A DNA stretch of 64,000 bases from Epithemia pelagica. Lineage: Eukaryota > Bacillariophyta > Bacillariophyceae > Surirellales > Surirellaceae. The first letter of the stretch is position 1. Every line of letters starts with the position of its first letter. A model generated the notes under the pieces. That model was given only the letters and a program-made list of their open reading frames with translations, ran no database searches and was not told where the DNA came from. Location of the stretch: assembly GCA_946965045.2 (NCBI GenBank), contig OX337231.1:868001-932000 (forward strand). Direction: 5' to 3'. Position numbers and translations under genes: made by a program. Shown here piece by piece: positions 10,254-21,720 of this stretch.

Positions 10254-11302
10254 CGTACCCAACCGTACCAAAGATTCGATGCCGATTGCCGATGGTTGAG
10301 AATTATCTCTCATTGTTGTGGACACCGGACATAAGTGCGTCACATACCAAAGTGCTAACTATGCTACTTACTCGAGAAATCCACTCTCTCTAGCTAGGGG
10401 AATGCCCGTCTATTGACAAGTAATGCGACAACCTCTAGTAGGTAGGAAGAGAGCAAAAAGGAGTGCTTAGTGCTTTGCTCATATTGATAATGATCTGTTG
10501 TGAATAGTCAGATTGCTAGAGTGAAGATGAGATAAGGTAGAAGATCGGTGTCGACAATACTGTCTCTTTTTTATTGCACGAATATGCTAGCCAGAGTAGA
10601 TTTTGTTCCCCTTTCCCCCAAACTGACAAACTCCAAATCTGACGCCAATGACAACACCAAAGGTTGAAAGATGATGATTCGCAACTTGGCAACAGTGGCG
10701 GTAACCATTAATAGTGGAGTTTTCATGGTTGCTGGTACCAAGCCCTTGTCCTTTGGACCGACCAATGTTTTTCGACAATGATGATGTCATGCCAAATGTT
10801 AATCCATCCAACAGCGTTGGCAGAACAAACTGGCTGTTATCAAATCAATCGGAGGTGCCACTTCCATGGGAAAACTCCTACTCCTATCTACCTCACACCT
10901 CACCCTCACTGCATCCTTCCGCCACCATCATCCATCATGCCGCAATCGGGAGTGGGTCCGACTTCCGAATGCGGAACGCCCGTCGACCGGAGAACGAACA
11001 CGCACCAGAAACTATAAACTATCCACGCCTGAGAGGTGTAAATCAAAAATTCTTATAGATTTCTTTTGAGGCAAATAGACATAGCACGCCAGGTAGCATG
11101 CGTTGGGTTTGCCACGTGTTGCATGTCCATTTGACACCATTGACAACTCTGCACTACAAGTACTGCACGCACACCACTCCATTGGCAGAGAGGAGTCTGT
11201 TCTCTCTCCACAAAGAAACGCAATCATACGCAAACCCAACCATTGGTGTCGACTCGATCGTGTTCTCTTGGAGACGCTCTATCGTTGCTTGGATGTGGAG
11301 AG
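10254..11302. other. Divergent intergenic region, 1.05 kb
   Basis: Lies between the DapL and TAPT1-like starts and must hold both promoters. Short open frames around 10714-11069 begin with non-ATG codons or lack domain features, so I do not call a gene. Confidence 0.5.
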
Positions 11303-13855
11303 ATGGTTTCACCATTATGTTCTTCAGCCTCATTAGTCGAACCGACTCGAATCGAAAAACGATTCCGAACAGCAACAACAACATCCACTGCGGGTGAAGT
11401 TGCCGAGGAGGTTGCCAATCAGGTAAAAGCAAGTGATTCTATTGCCAGTGTTGGTCACAGTCACAATAACAACAACGAGAACCCCCTCCCCAACGAAACG
11501 AAACGTATTTCATCCAGTTCGGCAGCGGTGTTATCAGCAGATTCCTTGGACAACTTTGGTTTGCCATTGGAGACTAGTTACGCAGAGGACTCTTTTGAAA
11601 GCATGTGCTCGAGTTCGAATCGTAGAAATCGTCACAAAGCGTGTAATGAATTGGGACAAGAACAGCAACAGCAGGAAAGAGCAGAACATGAAAGCGCAAA
11701 CGATGAACAAGATGAGTCGCATCATCAAGAGCAGCAAGCGGGAGAAAACCAAGTCAGCAATCGCAGTCAGGATCAAAAGATTGTCTCCCTGGAGGAACGT
11801 GTTCATGAACTCGAGACGAAACTGCTAGTTCTCTCTCGATTGCTTCAAATGCAAAGACCAAACAATGGCCAATCTAATATTGATGGTAGACGCCGTCCTT
11901 CTCCCGAGAACTCTCCTGGTTCTGTGCCACCGATTCCTCCGCCTCCGTTTCTCCATCCGCCCTATGTCCGAGGGCTTCATCATACCAGGCGAAGGGGACC
12001 CGTCACACCTCTTTTGCCTTCTTCTAGTGCTCTCGACTCTAGGAACGGCGATGAAAATGACGATGATGACGACGATCTGTCAGGAGAGCGAACGCCACCC
12101 CAGCAGATTCAAAGTCCTCTCATACAAAAGGATGCAAAGTCTTATGCAGCCTTTCCTCATCTGGAGTCACCAGCAACCTTTTTAGGAATGGATTCAGATG
12201 TTGTAGCCATGGCATGTACGCCGGATGAAGAGGAAGACAGATATCACGTAGTGGAAAGTACTGGGAAACCTGAAACAGCGACACCGAAAGAGACGAGGGC
12301 AAGAAATGCTATGGAACGCGAAAGCTCCATCGACTTGAACGAATCGACCCCGTCTAACCCAGCAACGTCAACCACGCCGAAAGCAGTGGTCAAACTACAA
12401 CGATTGACTCCTGATCAGAGGAATCTGTCCTTTAGAATCCTCTATGGCGGAGATGAAAATACCTATCAACAAGAGCATCGTGCTGACCCCAACGCAATGG
12501 CATCGATGACTCCAGCGGAACGACGTTGGTTGGGTGCATCCGTGATGCTGAAACAAAATGATCCACGGAAGGAGGAGGTCGAAAGCTCCAATAATACTGG
12601 CAACAGTCGAAATGTCTCTGAGGACATTGTTCGGAACAAGTGGCTGGACTATCTGAACAGCTTTCAAGAATCAACACACGATGTGGATATGCAAATGGAA
12701 GAATTTGTGAAAGTACCAGGTCATGTTGAGAGTATCATGACATTTGGCTTTTTCATCTCGGTGGATTGTTTTCTGTACATTTTCACAATCCTGCCCATTC
12801 GCTTCATTTGGAGCTTGCTGTTGTTAATACTTCGAATGTTTTCGTTTTCGAAGAAGCCTTCACCTCCCTTTCAATTTCATCGACGCCATACCTACCAAAT
12901 GATTCAAGTTTTCCTCTTGTATGTGATTTATCAATATGTCTTGGTTCCAATCAGTATTGGAAAGCTGTATCATTGGATTCGTGGACAGGCCATGATCAAA
13001 CTTTACGTTCTCATAGCCATCGTCGAAGTCTTTGATCGACTCATGTGTTCTCTGGGACAAGATTGCCTCGACAGCATGTATTGGAATGCTGTAAACCGTC
13101 CAAAGTCCAGTCGGATGCTTATATCTGTTGCAGTTGTTTTGCTTTACGCAACATGCCATACACTTCTTTTGTTCCTGCATGTGGCCACCTTGAACGTGGC
13201 CATGAATTCTGCAGACATTGCGTTGCTCGCTTTGTTCATATCAGGAAACTTTGCAGAAATCAAATCATCAGTTTTCAAAAAATACAACAAACCTGCCCTT
13301 TTCAAATTGACTGCAGCTGATATTTGCGAACGATTCAAGCTGGGCTTGTTCCTTGGCTTGGTTCTCTTGTTGAATATGTGTCAAGGGATGAACCAAGGCC
13401 AATTTATGGACTATGTCCGTGTTTGTGCAATTGTTTGGTGTGCGGAGCTGTTGGCGGATTGGGTGAAACATTCCTTTATCACGAAGTTCAACATTTTACG
13501 AGCAAAGGTGTACGTTGAATATGCTCTTTTGCTCGCAGGTGATTTCACTGGCATTGGACACGAAGGAGTAAATTTGGACCACTCCCATGCGGTGGTGAAG
13601 CGCATTGGGTTTGCCCAACTTCCGCTGGTTTGTGTCACTTTACGCCTCTTGCGCGAAGCGGCGAAGTACGCGACCATCAATGATTATTGGCCCCCGATCC
13701 CCGTCTTTAGTTTCTTGTCTGTTTTTGTTGTGTGGCTGGTGTTGTTGGCGGTCAAATTGGCCCTTGGAAGTTTGCTCCATCGCATATCGTGGAACAAACT
13801 TCAACGTGTACCTGAAATCATTCCACCGTCCGCCCAAAGCAAGAAAAAGCTATAG
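11303..13855 (+). CDS. TAPT1/DUF747 family multi-pass membrane protein
   Basis: Protein of 850 aa. The N-terminal ~400 residues are low complexity (Gln/Glu-rich, Ser-rich, acidic runs such as NDDDDDDLSGE) with a short coiled-coil-like stretch (VHELETKLLVLSRLLQ). The C-terminal half matches the TAPT1 family (transmembrane anterior posterior transformation 1; yeast Emp65-like): a conserved DYLNSFQ entry helix, about eight hydrophobic segments, and the diagnostic ALFKLTAADICERFKLGLFL and HSFITKFN motifs. Family members are ER/ciliary-base membrane proteins; yeast Emp65 protects ER proteins from degradation. Function in diatoms is not established. The frame opens with a TTG at 11243, so I take the first ATG at 11303. 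No intron is evident. Confidence 0.88.
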   Translation: MVSPLCSSASLVEPTRIEKRFRTATTTSTAGEVAEEVANQVKASDSIASVGHSHNNNNENPLPNETKRISSSSAAVLSADSLDNFGLPLETSYAEDSFESMCSSSNRRNRHKACNELGQEQQQQERAEHESANDEQDESHHQEQQAGENQVSNRSQDQKIVSLEERVHELETKLLVLSRLLQMQRPNNGQSNIDGRRRPSPENSPGSVPPIPPPPFLHPPYVRGLHHTRRRGPVTPLLPSSSALDSRNGDENDDDDDDLSGERTPPQQIQSPLIQKDAKSYAAFPHLESPATFLGMDSDVVAMACTPDEEEDRYHVVESTGKPETATPKETRARNAMERESSIDLNESTPSNPATSTTPKAVVKLQRLTPDQRNLSFRILYGGDENTYQQEHRADPNAMASMTPAERRWLGASVMLKQNDPRKEEVESSNNTGNSRNVSEDIVRNKWLDYLNSFQESTHDVDMQMEEFVKVPGHVESIMTFGFFISVDCFLYIFTILPIRFIWSLLLLILRMFSFSKKPSPPFQFHRRHTYQMIQVFLLYVIYQYVLVPISIGKLYHWIRGQAMIKLYVLIAIVEVFDRLMCSLGQDCLDSMYWNAVNRPKSSRMLISVAVVLLYATCHTLLLFLHVATLNVAMNSADIALLALFISGNFAEIKSSVFKKYNKPALFKLTAADICERFKLGLFLGLVLLLNMCQGMNQGQFMDYVRVCAIVWCAELLADWVKHSFITKFNILRAKVYVEYALLLAGDFTGIGHEGVNLDHSHAVVKRIGFAQLPLVCVTLRLLREAAKYATINDYWPPIPVFSFLSVFVVWLVLLAVKLALGSLLHRISWNKLQRVPEIIPPSAQSKKKL

Positions 13856-14366
13856 TTTCATAAGATTGTATCCCAGTTTGTAATACAATGATGTCATCTA
13901 GCACTCGCATAAGTTATAAATTCTGCAATGATGGACAGAAGCTTGTTTTCGTCGTATTGGAAAGTGTCGTTGGTGGTGGTTCCATTTGAACCGATGAAGT
14001 TTGTTGTTTCTAGCCCCGTCAACCAAGGAAGTTTGTCATCTCAAGAGCAGTGGCGAGAACTGAGCACCAGTCTACACCTTCAAAGGTCACAAACTTATGA
14101 AGTATGCATATCTTGACTCAGCCGTTAAGTTGGAATAACTTGTTGACATAAAACACTCGGTTTTCGCATTGTCGCCCCGCTTGTGCCACATCCAAGTTTG
14201 GTGACAATGGAACGGCCAGATAACCCAATGAACAATAAAAAATAGTATGCATAAATCGAGCGTGACACTCGACTGTTTAAAGAAGTCCAAGAACACAAAA
14301 TTGACCACACTACCCCGTGCCAAAATCCCATCAAGAAAGAGAAAACCTTGTTGTGCCAAACTTTCC
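13856..14366. other. Convergent intergenic region
   Basis: About 510 bp between the TAPT1-like and RING/GAF genes, holding both 3' ends. No gene seen. Confidence 0.5.
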
Positions 14367-17034
14367 CTAGAAAGAATTCTCCACAATATTCACACCATTG
14401 CCGACGCGACTCGAGTTGGTGGATTCGTGACCTTCCCTAGACGATTGGTCTGATATGCCACGAAGTGGAGGCCCTGCGTTGGCCATTTGAAATGCACCAA
14501 GCATGTTGTTGCTGCTGGGAAGATCAGGTGGAGGTGCAACGCTTGTTTCCATGGCTTGCGGAGTCTCCCTACCCATTGGTTGAGCTGCAGGTTTCAGTGA
14601 ATCTGCCCCAATGCTTGATTTCAAAAACTGCCAATCTCGCACCACCAACAGCGCCACATCTCGCTTTGAACGACGCGTATCTTGCGTGTATCCTTCGTAA
14701 CTCTTCTTGATCACCTCCACCATGTCGTTCTCAATATCACTGCGGCGACCGGGTGCACGCAAAAGAAGTAAACGAAGCGACATAAAGTATGGGGTGAGGG
14801 AACTAGGGGCTCCGGCTGAGTTCGTTGGTTCTCCGGTAGCGGACATGTCCGAGAGTGGCATGTACTCCCCTAACATGCTAGCAATAAGCTGTTCGGTATC
14901 GTCGACCGATTTCAGTCCGGTCGTCTTTGGTAGTGGCTGGGAAGAAGGTCTTGCAACCTCTCCTTCAGACGGATGTTGGAGCTGTAATGTTCCTCCTGAG
15001 CCCGTCGACGAAGCGTCCTTGTTATCCCCCATTTCTACTACAAGTTTCCATTTCGGCTCCGGACTCAGCTTGGAGAGATCAGCCATAGTTTTCAGGACAA
15101 GTGCGGGATTCTCTAGAAGATCATTCACGCTGTACATCGACACAACGATCAGCCCGATGACATTGGTAGTCAAAGGAAAGCCGAAACCGGTTTTGACGCC
15201 ATACACCTTGGCACCTCCAGCGCGTTCAAAAAACTTGGGGTCTGCTTCATCCAGGTGTCTTTCCCATACAGGCTTGCCTGACTGGAAAACACGGCCAGGC
15301 AATCCGACACCAGAAGCAAAAGAGAATCTAGTACTGTACTCTCCATATTCATCTAATTGGAAAACAATAGAGGAATCGATGTTGTGATGGCAAGTCGCGT
15401 ATCCTGCGTGGAAAAGGCGAAGTCCAGGGGGGACGTCCTCGCCACTCTTTCTGTAGGAGGGCACCCAAACATCAACATGATGAAATGGGAGGTTGTTCCT
15501 TTCCATATAGTGTGCCATTTCTTCAAGGAACGGACCGCAATTCTTTCGGACAAGTTTCGGCATTCCTATGGCAAGATCGTCCAAACCGAGGAGCTTCGAG
15601 TAATCTTCTTGAGTAGCAGCATTATTGACACCATGGGCACCAATGTCCAAGATATTCGAAATGAAAGCAGCGTCTCCTTCTTCATCGGAACTGTTAACTG
15701 GATGAGCCGATGAAGTTGGAGAATCGGTGATGCTTCGGAATCTATGCATCTCAGAAGATCTGTCTCCAGAAGTAACCATCGTGGGCGCGAACTTTTTGTC
15801 AACCTTGGGTTTCTTGGGAGGTCGCTGCACCGGCACCCCGCCAAAGAATACACCCTCTTGCTCGTTTCGAACATCCGTCCGAAGCGCACGTCCCATTCTC
15901 AGACGACGAGCTTTGCGGAACCGTTCTTCTGCTTCAGATGCACGCCGTTCCATATCTTCGAGACTGGCGATCCAGTCATTGGCGTCCAACATTGAGCTTC
16001 CAATCTGGAGACACAAATTCGATAAGTGGGAACGCCAGAGACGCGAGTTGTTGAACTTCAACTCAAGCCGTGAGGCTTCCGAACTGATAGATTCGAGGAA
16101 CTTTTGTTCCAATGAACTCATAACTTCGACATCAAGTCTTGGTACCGGCGACGCAAAATTGTAGGAACGTACACTTAAGCGGGCGTTTTTCATTTTCTTG
16201 GTGAGACGACTGCTCTTACACAAGAGAACTTCTGCGAGAAATTCATTGAGCTTGAGACCATGCTCGACCGTGATCCTGCCATTGTCGAATGCGTCTACAA
16301 GGAAATCTACGTATGCAACCTCGTTATCTGTCCAGCGCCCGGTTCGTTGATATTGCTGATCAGACGACACGTTGCCACTGGTACCTTGGTTGTGCGATAG
16401 CAACAGATAAGATGTCTCAGCTTGAGTATCAATCTGGTTGAAATCGATGGTATTTTGACTGGAAGCACCCCCTGCGCTCGCAATCGCTTTCTCTTCCTTT
16501 TCTCGTAGCGCCGCCTTTCTCACCTCCACTGCTCGATCAACGTCTTCAGAGGAAAGGGGAAAGAGATGAATTCGGAAAACCGAGCTGGAACGACATGCTG
16601 GACAGAGCAATGTATTCGGTATCACCGGTTTGATCTCATTGCAGCGCAGGCCAGCTTCTGATACCACGAGATTTAGTGGGACACATCGCTGTCAATACGA
16701 TAAAACATAAAAACGCGTCAGGCGCTTCGATAGTTTTGAAATCAAGACTAACCAACATCCGGATATCATGACACCGTCATACATATGAAGAGTGCTTGAT
16801 GTCGATCAAAAATGGGAGCAACACACGTGGTTCGGTCCACCAGCAAGACAATGGAGCTGTACCGCAACAACAGCAAGGAGGATGTCGGCGCGCAAACGAA
16901 ATTATGGTTCAGAACAAACATACCGCATGAATTTCACAGCCACAACCGAGGATGCGGACGTCCGCTCCAGGATGAAGACAGAGCCTACAGCGACGACTGG
17001 GCCCACATGCTGCTCCCGAAGGAAAGGAAGACAT
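14367..17034 (-). CDS. RING-like zinc finger + 'RWT' domain + GAF domain protein (2 exons)
   Basis: Predicted 810 aa. Exon 1 is 16924-17034 (ATG at 17034), intron 16689-16923 (235 bp, GTATGT...ACAG), exon 2 14367-16688. The long second exon has no ATG near its start, and the splice rebuilds a complete zinc-binding pattern: C16-x2-C19-x11-C31-x-C33-x2-H36-x2-C39 from exon 1 and early exon 2, then C66-x2-C69. This is RING/RING-CH-like. Residues ~153-215 hold a conserved block starting GRWTDNEVAYVDFL and ending KSSRLTKKMKNARLS. Residues ~420-550 look like a GAF domain (GVGLPGRVFQSGKPVWERHL...VIGLIVVSMYS). Between them are a basic helix and disordered linkers; the last ~200 residues are low complexity. 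It could be a sensor or regulator with ubiquitin-ligase-like finger; no function is established. Confidence 0.78.
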
Positions 17035-19340
17035 GGTCCAAAAAGGGGCTGTCTGCTTATTGTAGTGCCACTGACGTTGTTCTGCTTGTCTGTGAAACAA
17101 GGATGTCCTTTCTGCTGTTGAGCGTTGTGTTGTTACATAGTAGTTTTCGTGGCTCCATACAATAGCGCTCGCTAGCAGCGGTGGATGTGGTGCCTTGTGC
17201 GTGGCTGTGGCCCCAAGATCGAGCGTTTTAATACTCCCTAGCGCGACCTTATGAAGGAAGATGGGACATCGGATGTTTTAAACGAAATTACTACTTCTAC
17301 ATCCGTAATACCTTCGCTAGTCTACGAGTAGAGCGTAATACTATTTTTTCTGCAATAGACCACGGGCAACTGTTTTCTGTTTTCTGCGTCTGTCTGTCCC
17401 TGCAGTTCTTGGGACCAACGCAGGGAATACTCGTAGAGAGGAATAGGGAATAGACAATAGACTACTATAACGACTAGCCAGTAAAAGGGCTCTTACTCTT
17501 ACATGTTAGTTGTACTCCCACGGTAAAATATCAAAATCATTAATACTCCTATAGAAACTAGTAGGTAGTGACACCCTCTAGATAGAAAGCTAGCTCTACT
17601 AGAGGAGAAATGACTACTCAATGACTCAGTGATCTACTTAGCCAGAGAAGTATTGTAGCTTGAAGGTTTGTGATTTTTTGTGAAGGAAGAAAAGGTTACT
17701 CGAATGCTGTTAAACTACCCACTACCCATCTCGCTACTCTTGACGGTAGTAGAACTAGATCAATTCAGCTAGTAGATAGTAGAGAGTGCTGCTGAAATAC
17801 TATTTTGTAAAGTCTGACATCTCTGATCTCCTCTGACCATCAGTGTAATCAGTAATCAGTAATCATTCTCAGTCTACTACCGGTAGTAAAACGCTCACCA
17901 CGTTTGTGATGGCTGATGCTTGTCGTCGTAATATTATTATGTTTGATGTTTGTCGTATTCCTCTGTCAAGATAACAGATGCTCAAGGATCTATAAGCTGA
18001 CTTTATGTCTCGTTATGAATTATTATTTATTATCAATAAAAGCTACCGCCATTGGACCTCGGGTTTCGGGTCATTCTCGAGTTCGAGATCTCTAATTATC
18101 TGTAGGAGTGGTCCTAACTCCCGTAGTATCCGAACAAAATACAACTGGGAGTGCAGCTACGTAGCTTCTGGTACATTCCTACGATACTTTATACGCCATA
18201 GTAGGTGGGCATCCACAAGACGATACCTTTGCTACCTTATCTATCTTCTTTTCCAATTTACTCCAACACCTCTGTATGTAGAGCGGAATAAAATCTCCTT
18301 GGCGATTCTGTATGAGCCTCTCCAGGTGCCCAAACATGGTGCCATAGTCTCCTTCTCTCTACCAATCTATCGTACCATCAGGATCCAGCCGTCACGGTCG
18401 TGGACAGGAGAAGCCGTTGTTTGAATCTCCCAACATGGCAGCAAACATTTGCCAAAATAGCCCTTCCTCCACCCGATATCTGTCCACTAAGAGACTCCTG
18501 TAGTAGCAGCACATACACGCACTCAAATTCACTACACTGGGTGTCGTCCATCGTTCATTCATAGGAGTAGAAGAGAAGACCACAATTCTCGCCCCTCGAC
18601 CATCCACAGAATGTATCGTCCGGGAGAAAGGTATCTAGATACCCTCCGTTTCAGTGCGACCGTGAAATTGGACGAAAAAACCGTTCTCTATGGACTAAAG
18701 AGGCGGATGGTATGACTCTTTTGGATCTCTTGGGTCTATTCTACCGACCTATTACTCCTACCTAGGTAGTACGGGCAGTGTCCGAGTGCAGAATGATTCA
18801 AAGTGTCCCTAAGGACGAACATGGAAGTGTTTTGGTGATTCTTTTTTATGGACATGCTCGTGAGATTAAATTCTACCTTGAGACGACAACCAACAACAAT
18901 ACTCTCGTTCCTTCGTTTGTTGCTCCCTTTCCAATAAGGATGACTGAATGGAGTGTCCACCACCACCACTTTTGTGTGGTGTGTACGGCGACCTGGCTTG
19001 TTATTATCTCAACCGTCCCGTGTAGAGAACATGGTTGAACGGGAAGCTCGTTTGGTTTGTGGCCTCGAGCAATTGCGTGCGCACAACGACTTGTCGTTGT
19101 TGTCTTGTTGATGATGGTGCTGTGATGTCGACATCGTCATCATGGCGATGGGTGCTTCTTGCGACAAGGCTCAAGGTGGCCCATTACGCCGACCAACTGT
19201 ATTCCCGACACTCGACGGTCGCAGGTTTTCGGGCAGGAGGAGGAGCCCTTGTTGCTCTTTCGGCTGCCACCTGGTCTGGTGGTTGGTCTTGTTGTTGCGC
19301 CATAAAGACTTGATAGATGCGGGAATGCAGGAGCAGTGCC
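17035..19340. other. Gene-poor region before the tandem array
   Basis: 2.3 kb with many stops in all frames, simple-sequence stretches (for example TAATCAG-like repeats near 17840-17865, and TAC/TAG-rich tracts) and several TACTCCTA/TAGGAGTA octamers. Open frames such as 18005-18424 show no domain, signal or conserved feature. I see no supported gene. Confidence 0.6.
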
Positions 19341-19342
19341 TT

Positions 19343-20346
19343 GTCGGAGACCAACGAATACGATCACGACGACGACTCTTGTGGATGGTTGTTGCTGTTG
19401 CTGTTGCTGTTGTAGGATTTTGGATTGCCACCACAAGGGCCGAAGGTGTACGTGAAATGAAAAATGTGAGAAAAGTTGTATTTCAGTCATGAAGTACACT
19501 TACTTTCATAGTGCAGAGTTGTATTTTTGGCATGGTTTGCGCAACTGAAAGGGCAACTTCTAGTTGTATGGCATACTTCCGCAACTATAAGCTAGAGGCA
19601 CACTATGAAGTACGAAGACATACTCCTGATGGGACTGACTGGACTGATGCATACTCCTGCATCCGCTAAAATAGTACACGATTCGAGACCCAGTCAAGAA
19701 GAATACTACTGCAACTTCCGGTAATGGACTCAAAACGTACGAAATCTTCCTACTTCTCAGAGTATCGTCACGATGGAACAACCGTTTTCATATTGCGTTA
19801 TCACACACCAATAGCTCTGATATGATCATATTAGATACAGATTCTTTTGATATGAGGCAAGCATCCCGAGTCACGGATGTCGGGGGACATTGTAGATGTC
19901 GTTTGATGTCTTTTGATGTCTTTTGATGTCTTTTGATGTCGTTTGATGTCGTTTGATGTCGTTTGATGTTTTTATCGCCAACGAAGCTCTACTCTCCAGC
20001 AGTTGGTATTCTTCAACAGAAAACACGCGACTTGTTGACGACAGGCCCATCGCTGAATCAACTGAATGAGCACCGCTGGATTTTGACTCAAACCATGTTT
20101 CCGCGCGAGCCCGAAACGACATCAAACGACATCAAACGACATCAAACGACATCCCTCACGACATCAAACGACATCCCTCACGACATTCCCGTTTGTTCCA
20201 TACTACAATAGAGAGATTGGGAAACCATACTCTATGGCTTCATTATACGTATTTTGTATTAATATCGATCCTTTGTCGAAGAAGTTCTTGGTCTTGTACT
20301 CTGGGTATTGCTAGCGGATATGGGACTCACGGGTAGTTACCGGATT
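19343..20346 (+). repeat. Tandem repeat unit 1 (1004 bp)
   Basis: First unit of a direct tandem array. It starts at GTCGGAGACCAACGAATACG and contains, in order, a short CTGTTG microsatellite, unique sequence, a 10-bp-period TTTGATGTC array (19895-19970), a ~145-bp spacer and an inverse-complement AAACGACATC array (20114-20190). It is 16 bp shorter than unit 2, exactly explained by one fewer 6-bp CTGTTG and one fewer 10-bp TTTTGATGTC. Outside these I see only scattered single-base differences (for example GAAGTACACT versus GAAGTGCACT), so duplication is recent. It contains no credible gene. Confidence 0.95.
19895..20190. repeat. Fold-back of 10-bp repeats inside unit 1
   Basis: Left arm 19895-19970 is a run of (T/G)TTTGATGTC units; right arm 20114-20153 is four perfect AAACGACATC units followed by degenerate ones. 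The stretch 19935-19969 (GATGTCGTTT x3 then GATGT, 35 nt) is perfectly complementary to the right arm, with a loop of about 145 nt. An equal structure lies in unit 2 (20905-21210). Confidence 0.9.
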
Positions 20347-21366
20347 GTCGGAGACCAACGAATACGATCACGACGACGACTCTTGTGGATGGTTGTTGCT
20401 GTTGCTGTTGCTGTTGCTGTTGTAGGATTTTGGATTGCCACCACAAGGGCCGAAGGTGTACGTGAAATGAAAAATGTGAGAAAAGTTGTATTTCAGTCAT
20501 GAAGTGCACTTACTTTCATAGTGCAGAGTTGTATTTTTGGCATGGTTTGCGCAACTGAAAGGGCAACTTCTAGTTGTATGGCATACTTCCGCAACTATAA
20601 GCTAGAGGCACACTATGAAGTACGAAGACATACTCCTGATGGGACTGACTGGACTGATGCATACTCCTGCATCCGCTAAAATAGTACACGATTCGAGACC
20701 CAGTCAAGAAGAATACTACTGCAACTTCCGGTAATGGACTCAAAACGTACGAAATCTTCCTACTTCTCAGAGTATCGTCACGATAAAACAACCGTTTTCA
20801 TATTGCGTTATCACACACCAATAGCTCTGATATGATCATATTAGATACAGATTCTTTTGATATGAGGCAAGCATCCCGAGTCACGGATGTCGGGGGACAT
20901 TGTAGATGTCGTTTGATGTCTTTTGATGTCTTTTGATGTCTTTTGATGTCTTTTGATGTCGTTTGATGTCGTTTGATGTCGTTTGATGTTTTTATCGCCA
21001 ACGAAGCTCTACTCTCCAGCAGTTGGTATTCTTCAACAGAAAACACGCGACTTGTTGACGACAGGCCCATCGCTGAATCAACTGAATGAGCACCGCTGGA
21101 TTTTGACTCAAACCATGTTTCCGCGCGAGCCCGAAACGACATCAAACGACATCAAACGACATCAAACGACATCCCTCACGACATCAAACGACATCCCTCA
21201 CGACATTCCCGTTTGTTCCATACTACAATAGAGAGATTGGGAAACCATACTCTATGGCTTCATTATACGTATTTTGTATTAATATCGATCCTTTGTCGAA
21301 GAAGTTCTTGGTCTTGTACTCTGGGTATTGCTAGCGGATATGGGACTCACGGGTAGTTACCGGATT
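20347..21366 (+). repeat. Tandem repeat unit 2 (1020 bp)
   Basis: Second full unit, directly abutting unit 1. Almost identical to it, with one more CTGTTG and one more TTTTGATGTC; also CACGATAAAACA where unit 1 has CACGATGGAACA. Its internal fold-back arms are at 20905-20990 and 21134-21210. Confidence 0.95.
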
Positions 21367-21720
21367 GTCGGAGACCAACGAATACGATCACGACGACGAC
21401 TCTTGTGGATGGTTGTTGCTGTTGCTGTTGCTGTTGCTGTTGTAGGATTTTGGATTGCCACCACAAGGGCCGAAGGTGTACGTGAAATGAAAAATGTGAG
21501 AAAAGTTGTATTTCAGTCATGAAGTGCACTTACTTTCATAGCGCAGAGTTGTATTTTTGGCATGGTTTGCGCAACTGAAAGGGCAACTTCTAGTTGTATG
21601 GCATACTTCCGCAACTATAAGCTAGAGGCACACTATGAAGTACGAAGACATACTCCTGATGGGACTGACTGGACTGATGCATACTCCTGCATCCGCTAAA
21701 ATAGTACACGATTCGAGACC
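21367..21720 (+). repeat. Tandem repeat unit 3, truncated (354 bp)
   Basis: Third, partial unit. It matches the first ~354 bp of unit 2, with the same CTGTTG number, and breaks off after CGATTCGAGACCCA, before the 10-bp arrays. One visible difference is CATAGCGCAGAG for CATAGTGCAGAG. Confidence 0.93.

Noticed and set aside
11243-11302. TTG-initiated extension of the TAPT1-like protein
   Set aside because: First ATG in frame is 11303; nothing conserved lies upstream.
18005-18424. 139-codon open frame in the gene-poor region
   Set aside because: No domain, signal peptide or membrane pattern; composition looks like random AT-rich sequence and neighbouring frames are full of stops.
19895-21210. 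Possible CRISPR array
   Set aside because: Repeats are 10 bp and contiguous with no spacers, in a eukaryotic genome; they form a simple repeat fold-back.
19871-21231. Small open frames repeated in the tandem units
   Set aside because: They read through the 10-bp repeats (NDIKRHQTT-like runs) and recur only because the DNA is duplicated.
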